From Heterostelium album PN500 (taxonomy: Eukaryota > Evosea > Eumycetozoa > Acytosteliales > Acytosteliaceae): DNA of 64,000 bases. A program made the position numbers and the translations under genes. This document shows positions 59,243 to 64,000 of the stretch, piece after piece; within the stretch, counting starts at the first letter, position 1; each line of letters begins with the position of its first letter. The notes under the pieces were generated by a model. The model did not search any database. It was not told where the DNA came from and saw nothing but the letters and a program-made list of their open reading frames with translations. The stretch spans positions 896,069 to 960,068 of the forward strand of contig NW_008805078.1 in NCBI RefSeq assembly GCF_000004825.1. Reading direction: 5' to 3'.

Positions 59243-60545
59243 TTTAAAACTATCTTTGATATATAACTATACTATACTATACTATAGATAAAGATATGTG
59301 ATTTGTATTGAATGTGGAATGATTAATTGTTTGATTGTTTGATTTAATTTAGACTAAGAATTGCTTTTGGTATTAAATTAGATGATTATTTATTAATTTA
59401 TTATTATTTATTATTTTAATCTTTTTATCTATATTACATATTATTCTTATATAATATATATATATAAATAAATATTTAATAAATCCACACCCTACCTATC
59501 TTTATCTATCTCTTCCACTCTGTTTCTTACTATTTTCAGTTCTTTTTTTTTTTTTTTGTTGATTGGTTGACTGATTGAATGATATCAAAATGGTGTGTAT
59601 AAAAAATAATTAATAATTATTATAAATCTTGTTATAATTAACTATGTTTGTTATCCAACACGAAAAAAAAACAAAACAAAACACAACACAACACAGACTG
59701 ATCAACTCTGTCTGTGACACTTGATTTCTATCTAAATAATACGACAAAACAAACACAACACTACTTAGAGTATAAATATATAAAAATAAAACTCTATTAA
59801 CAAACTTTTCTCTCTTTCTTTATTTTTGATATGGTCTAAGTGTAATCTCTTTTGATCAAAACTTACCCACAACCTTTTTTTTTTTTTTTTTTTTTATTCT
59901 TGATTTGGAATCAAAGTTCTTTGATTTAAATAAAAAAAGATAGCATAATCTATAGATCTCAATCAAACATTCAAAGACGAGTAGATATATTAACTTTTAA
60001 ATCATTTATTTATTAATTTGTTCTTAAAAATAATTAAAAAAAAATAACAGTCAATCAGTTAACTACAGGTAGATAGAAGTTGTAGTGCAATTTTTCTTTC
60101 CTATAAAGCTACCTTTTTGTTTTTATTTTTTCGAGGACTTGGTAGTAGAACATATAAACAAAAATAAATATTTTCTCAAGGTAGGAACCTAAAAATTATT
60201 TAAATAGTTTTAAACTAAAATAGTATGTGCATCCCCACAACTATTAGATAATAATCAAATTATGAATAAATATGTACTCAAATGAATAAATGAGTGCATT
60301 GATAATGAAGAAAAGTTTATTAATCTGAATATTCACACTAATCATTTCTCAAATTTTTGAGACATTTTTTAAAATCTTTGAAAAAACATTTTTGTTTTTA
60401 TTTTTATTTTTATTTTTTTTTAGTTTATAAAGTGAGCAAGGGAATATTTATATTAATTTAATTAATACTGTTTTGTATAACTATTATTATTATTATTATT
60501 ATTATTATTTTAAATCTCAAAGAGAGAAAATCACTAAACTAAAAG
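59243..60545. other. 1.3-kb divergent promoter region
   Basis: Between PP2C and CHMP2. Contains an ACTAT tandem patch near 59264-59286, T-runs at 59538-59557 and 59876-59895. No gene or structured RNA recognised. Confidence 0.45.
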
Positions 60546-61443
60546 ATGAATAATATATTTGGTGGAGGTAAACCGGACCCAAAGAGTATGTTGAGTTGTT
60601 GTGACACACCTATGGTTAAGTGAAAACATGTTAGCTATTGATATTAACATTTTCAAAAACAAATAGAACAATTAAAAGAATCGAAAAGAGATTTGAATAA
60701 ATCACAGCGTGAACTAGATAGACAGATATTTCAGTTGGATCAACAGGAGAAAGCAACTATAATACAAGTGAAAGCGTTGGCAAAGAAAGGACAAGAAGCA
60801 AATGCAAGAACCCTAGCTAAAGAGATTGTACGAATAAGAGAACAAAAAGATAAACTGAGAGCAATGAAGACTACAATGATGGGTGTATCTACAAAGACAA
60901 CTGTATGTAAAATGCAATAATACATTACCTCATTTAGGTGACATAATAATAATAACTGAGTAATCAACTAACAAACAATCTCTTTTTTGTTTTCTTTAGA
61001 CAATGGCAACAAATCAATCAATGATGAAGGCAATGGGAACAGCAACAAAGGCAATGACAATAGCAAACAATCAATATAATGTAGCTGCAGTACAGAAAAC
61101 AATGATGGAATATCAAAAACAAGTACATCATGCTGAAGTATCAGATGAGTAAGTTTTCAGCAACTCTTTCTTTTTTCTTTTGGTTTAACCAAACCAACAA
61201 TCGATTTATATTGATTCTAATCAATTATCATTTGATCTATTCTATAGGATGTTACAAGATATGTTTGAAGATGATGAAGTAGATGAAGAAGCAGACAGTG
61301 TATTAACAAAGATTGTAGATGAAATTTCACTGGATAACTATTCAAAGATGCCCGGTGTTTCAAGAGATTATCTATCAACAGAGCGCGAACCTGTTAATAA
61401 AGTTACGGATGCCGATATAGATGCACTCTTACAAGGATTGTAA
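60546..61443 (+). CDS. vps2: CHMP2/Vps2-type ESCRT-III subunit
   Basis: Four exons (60546-60585, 60667-60902, 61000-61148, 61248-61443) give 206 residues, the usual length. Residues 10-120 are the charged helical hairpin of ESCRT-III (KESKRDLNKSQRELDRQIFQ; KATIIQVKALAKKGQEANAR; ALAKEIVRIREQ), followed by MMGVSTKTTTMATNQSMMKA, which is closer to CHMP2B than to CHMP2A. The C-terminus ends in a MIM1-like helix, KVTDADIDALLQGL, for Vps4 binding. ESCRT-III polymers cut membrane necks in endosomal sorting, nuclear-envelope sealing and cytokinesis. TSG101, an ESCRT-I subunit, is also in this window but not next to it. Confidence 0.9.
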
Positions 61444-61684
61444 ATAATAATAATAAAATATAAATTAACAAAAACAAAACATAAAAACTTTTAAATCAAT
61501 TATCTTATCTATTATCTTTTATAAGAAAGATATAATTAATGAATGATTAAAAAAAAAAAAAAAAATTTTAAAAAGAAACAATGTTTTTTTTTTTTGTTTT
61601 TGATGACATCCAAAAAAGGAGCAGAATTTATTGCGAGGTCAAATAAATAAATAACAGAAGTGCTTTGACATATCGTTAAGTAGT

Positions 61685-62764
61685 TTATTCGTCTTCTTCG
61701 AGAGCCTCTGGGTCGGCAACTTGGAAGTAACGCAATTCGTAGGTGTTCTTGGTGGTGGCGACGACACGGAGGAAATCTCTGATCTTCTTCTTCTTCAAGA
61801 ACTTCTTGGTGAGGTACTTCAAGTATCTCTTTGAGAAGGCAATGGTGGTTTGGACAACAATCTTGGACTTGTCACGGGTGATGGTGACAGCGCTACCGAG
61901 ATTACCGGCCTTACCGTTGACCTTGATCTTGTCGTGGAGGAACTTCTCGAACAAGGCAACGTCGAGGATCTTACCACCTGGGGCGGAACAGTCGATGGTG
62001 AACTTGAAGTTGGTCTTTCTTCTGAGACCAGACTTTGGTGATGTTTTGGCTCTCTATAAAATGATTAAAAAGAGAAAAACAAAGTTAGAATATTTATATT
62101 CTTTATGTAATAGACTTTATATTATTCCATTTGAATAATAATTTGTAGATATACTCTTAGATATAGTTATAAATCATCTCTATATTTAAAGATATCTAAT
62201 AGATAGTATCTTTTGTTTTCAATTGAGAATAATAAAAACATTGAACTCTAAGAGTAAAATCCATAAGATATACTACAAAAATGGATAAAATATATTTGAT
62301 ATATTTTTAGAGATAGTTATAAAACTAAACTACAACTTATTGAAATTATATATAACTAAAATAGTACTACTACTATAATATACATTGTCTATTAAATAAA
62401 TATTACCATTTTATCTTTTTATAATATAATATATTATAAATTGTGCTGTAGTTGTTATTTTTGAAAATCTAAAAAAAAACAAACCTATTTTTGAAAATAT
62501 TCAAAAACAGTTTTTGTTTTAATAGATAAATAAAACTTCAAACACATTATTTGTAAAAATGATAATAGATAAGCTAATAACACATATAATAATAAATATA
62601 AATTAAATATTTCTAAATAACTATATTGTAAATTTATAAAATAACTATAATAATAATAATTATAATAATACTGCTATAATATGTATAATGATATATAATA
62701 ACAATAAATTGTAGTTGTAACTAGTTAAAACTTTGCTCTATGTACATACTGGAACGGCAGGCAT
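61685..62764 (-). CDS. rpl22: 60S ribosomal protein eL22
   Basis: Two exons: 62750-62764 (only five codons, MPAVP) and 61685-62053, split by a 696-base intron that is unusually long for this window. The protein is 127 residues, matching the family. It has [60 protein letters not shown] and the acidic tail typical of eL22. It sits on the 60S subunit and contacts 28S rRNA. The very short first exon with a long first intron is common in ribosomal protein genes. Codon use is optimised, as expected for high expression. Confidence 0.93.
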
Positions 62765-64000
62765 TATTGGATGTCAACGAGTATGCGCACAAAAAAACTA
62801 CTAAACTAAAATAATGCCACGAGCTCTTTCGTAGCTTGGTTGTCGACAAACCTGAAAAAAAAAATAATCAAAAAAAAAATTTAAAAAAATAGAAAAAAAA
62901 AAAAAAAAACTAGAAAAAAATAATATTTTTTTGCCCAAGTCGACAGAACTTCAGAATGGTATTCCAACATTATGAGGAATCATATTCAAACGAATGTTAC
63001 TGTATGTGAATACATATGAATGAAGCACAAGAATGATATTAATATTTATATAGTGAGTGAACATCAATCTATTATTTAATTAATTCTCTTTTTTAAATGA
63101 AAACAAAAAACATTAAAAAAAATAGATGCAAGGATTTAAAATAAAATGATATAATCTATTCAAACAAAGAAAAAAAAAAAAAAAAAAAAAAATAATGATA
63201 AATAATAAACTTATTATTAAATAAATTGAAGAAAAGAGATTGTTTTGTTTTGTTTGTTTTTGTTTGCTATTTTTTTTTTGTTATTTACAAAAAGTAAAGT
63301 TTATTTGGGGAGTTGGGGATTGGGTATGCACCGTCTGAGTAAGCCTCATTGAGTTGAGTGCTTTGACGACAAGAACTTCTTTACGAGGAACCATCGTGTA
63401 CAAGAGCACTTAATTGTATTATTCTATTACTATGACCAAGGTAACGACGACATTCGGCACTTGTGAACTCCAGTCTAGCTGGCGACCTTCTCCGTTGAAA
63501 CGAATGACATGAAATTCGAAGTTACAATGCAATCACTGCTGATAATTTCTATCGTAGGGTCTGAGGAATTTTCCCAAAGCACTATACTGTGTTATAGTCT
63601 GTTAGCTATATACCTATCGTTTGTCTTATGAACGATCCATTTGTGAGCTTTGATTACAATTCTATAGGTGCATCCAAAGTTCAAAATGTGTTACTCATTC
63701 AAATTTTCAGCAGTGTTTGTTCGAACAATCGTGTTGAAAATCCAAAAAATAACAAAATTAAATTTAATCATTATTTTTTTTTTGCCAAAATGACCAAAAT
63801 TATTAACGTTACAAATATTTTTAGGAATGAGAAAATTAACTTTGTTTATCAATAAAATTTTATTCAACAATAATAACGTTGATGTGATTATTGATCATCC
63901 CAAAGTTTGTTTAAATTCTTAATCAAAATATTTTGTAAATTTTTTAATTTATTTGATCAATATTAAAATCAAAAAAAAAAAAAAAAAAAAAAAAAAAAAC
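62765..64000. other. Spacer upstream of eL22 with an unexplained, less AT-rich block
   Basis: 62765-62850 is the likely 5' leader of eL22; a TTTTTTTTCAG acceptor-like site at about 62851 on the minus strand suggests a 5'-UTR intron. 63300-63670 is far less AT-rich than its surroundings, contains short hairpins (ACTATACTGTGTTATAGT at 63582-63599) and has only short frames on both strands. The window ends in a long A-run. Confidence 0.5.

Noticed and set aside
63628-63855. 75-codon frame on the plus strand at the right end
   Set aside because: Runs from the odd block into an A/T-rich tract; second half is Asn/Lys/Phe filler.

Overview
The window is nuclear DNA of a social amoeba (dictyostelid). 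The evidence is short GT-AG introns, AT-rich spacers full of poly(A)/poly(T) and trinucleotide runs, long polyN, polyQ and polyT tracts inside proteins, and amoeba-type families: FNIP/F-box, LRR-TIG-EGF membrane proteins, saposin-like peptides and Q-rich regulators. Many exons are clearly less AT-rich than those of D. discoideum, so a Heterostelium-, Cavenderia- or Tieghemostelium-like species fits better, but the species is not resolved. Exon boundaries were read by eye from splice signals and reading frame. No transposon, LTR element, CRISPR array, tRNA or rRNA gene was recognised.

Layout. 1-0.84 kb: partial SLC35D-type nucleotide-sugar transporter (-). 1.4-4.8 kb: coiled-coil protein with a RhoGAP-like C-terminus (-). 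6.7-8.5 kb: 3-hydroxyisobutyryl-CoA hydrolase (-). 9.2-10.3 kb: TMEM53-like protein (+). 10.5-11.1 kb: Ctf8 clamp-loader subunit (+). 12.2-16.0 kb: LRR/TIG/EGF membrane protein (+). 16.4-16.8 kb: APC13 with two introns (+). 17.2-20.0 kb: Claspin/Mrc1-like protein (+). 20.4-21.8 kb: coiled-coil, zinc-motif protein (+). 22.2-22.5 kb: possible 43-residue gene. 24.4-25.3 kb: cyclophilin with an N-terminal membrane segment (+). 25.3-27.5 kb: F-box/FNIP protein (-). 27.8-31.7 kb: second LRR/TIG/EGF membrane protein (-). 32.3-33.8 kb: fumarylacetoacetase (+). 34.1 kb: small ORF (-). 34.7-37.0 kb: bZIP factor (-). 39.6-42.5 kb: formin (+). 42.9-44.3 kb: TSG101/Vps23 (+). 44.5-47.3 kb: long coiled-coil protein (-). 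47.7-51.3 kb: Q/N-rich protein with a GLTSCR1-like domain (-). 53.2-53.7 kb: DUF504/MJ1316 protein (-). 54.4-55.7 kb: secreted SGNH esterase (+). 55.9-56.5 kb: coiled-coil protein with a basic, aromatic N-terminus (+). 56.7-57.0 kb: saposin-like peptide (-). 57.6-59.2 kb: PP2C phosphatase (-). 60.5-61.4 kb: CHMP2/Vps2 (+). 61.7-62.8 kb: ribosomal protein eL22 (-). 62.8-64.0 kb: spacer with an unexplained, less AT-rich block.

How genes relate. This is a normal eukaryotic gene-dense region, not an operon or a defence island. Three cell-cycle genes lie within 10 kb (Ctf8, APC13 and the Claspin-like gene). The spacers just upstream of Ctf8 and of the Claspin-like gene each carry an E2F-like GGCGGG box in otherwise AT-rich DNA, which is the most interesting regulatory hint here. 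Two ESCRT genes (TSG101 and CHMP2), two adhesion-type membrane proteins and two amino-acid catabolism enzymes (HIBCH and FAH) are also present, but they are not adjacent. No wholly new system is evident. The best unexplained items are the 63.3-63.7 kb block, the tiny spliced gene at 22.2 kb and a G-quadruplex-type C-run at 21.85 kb.
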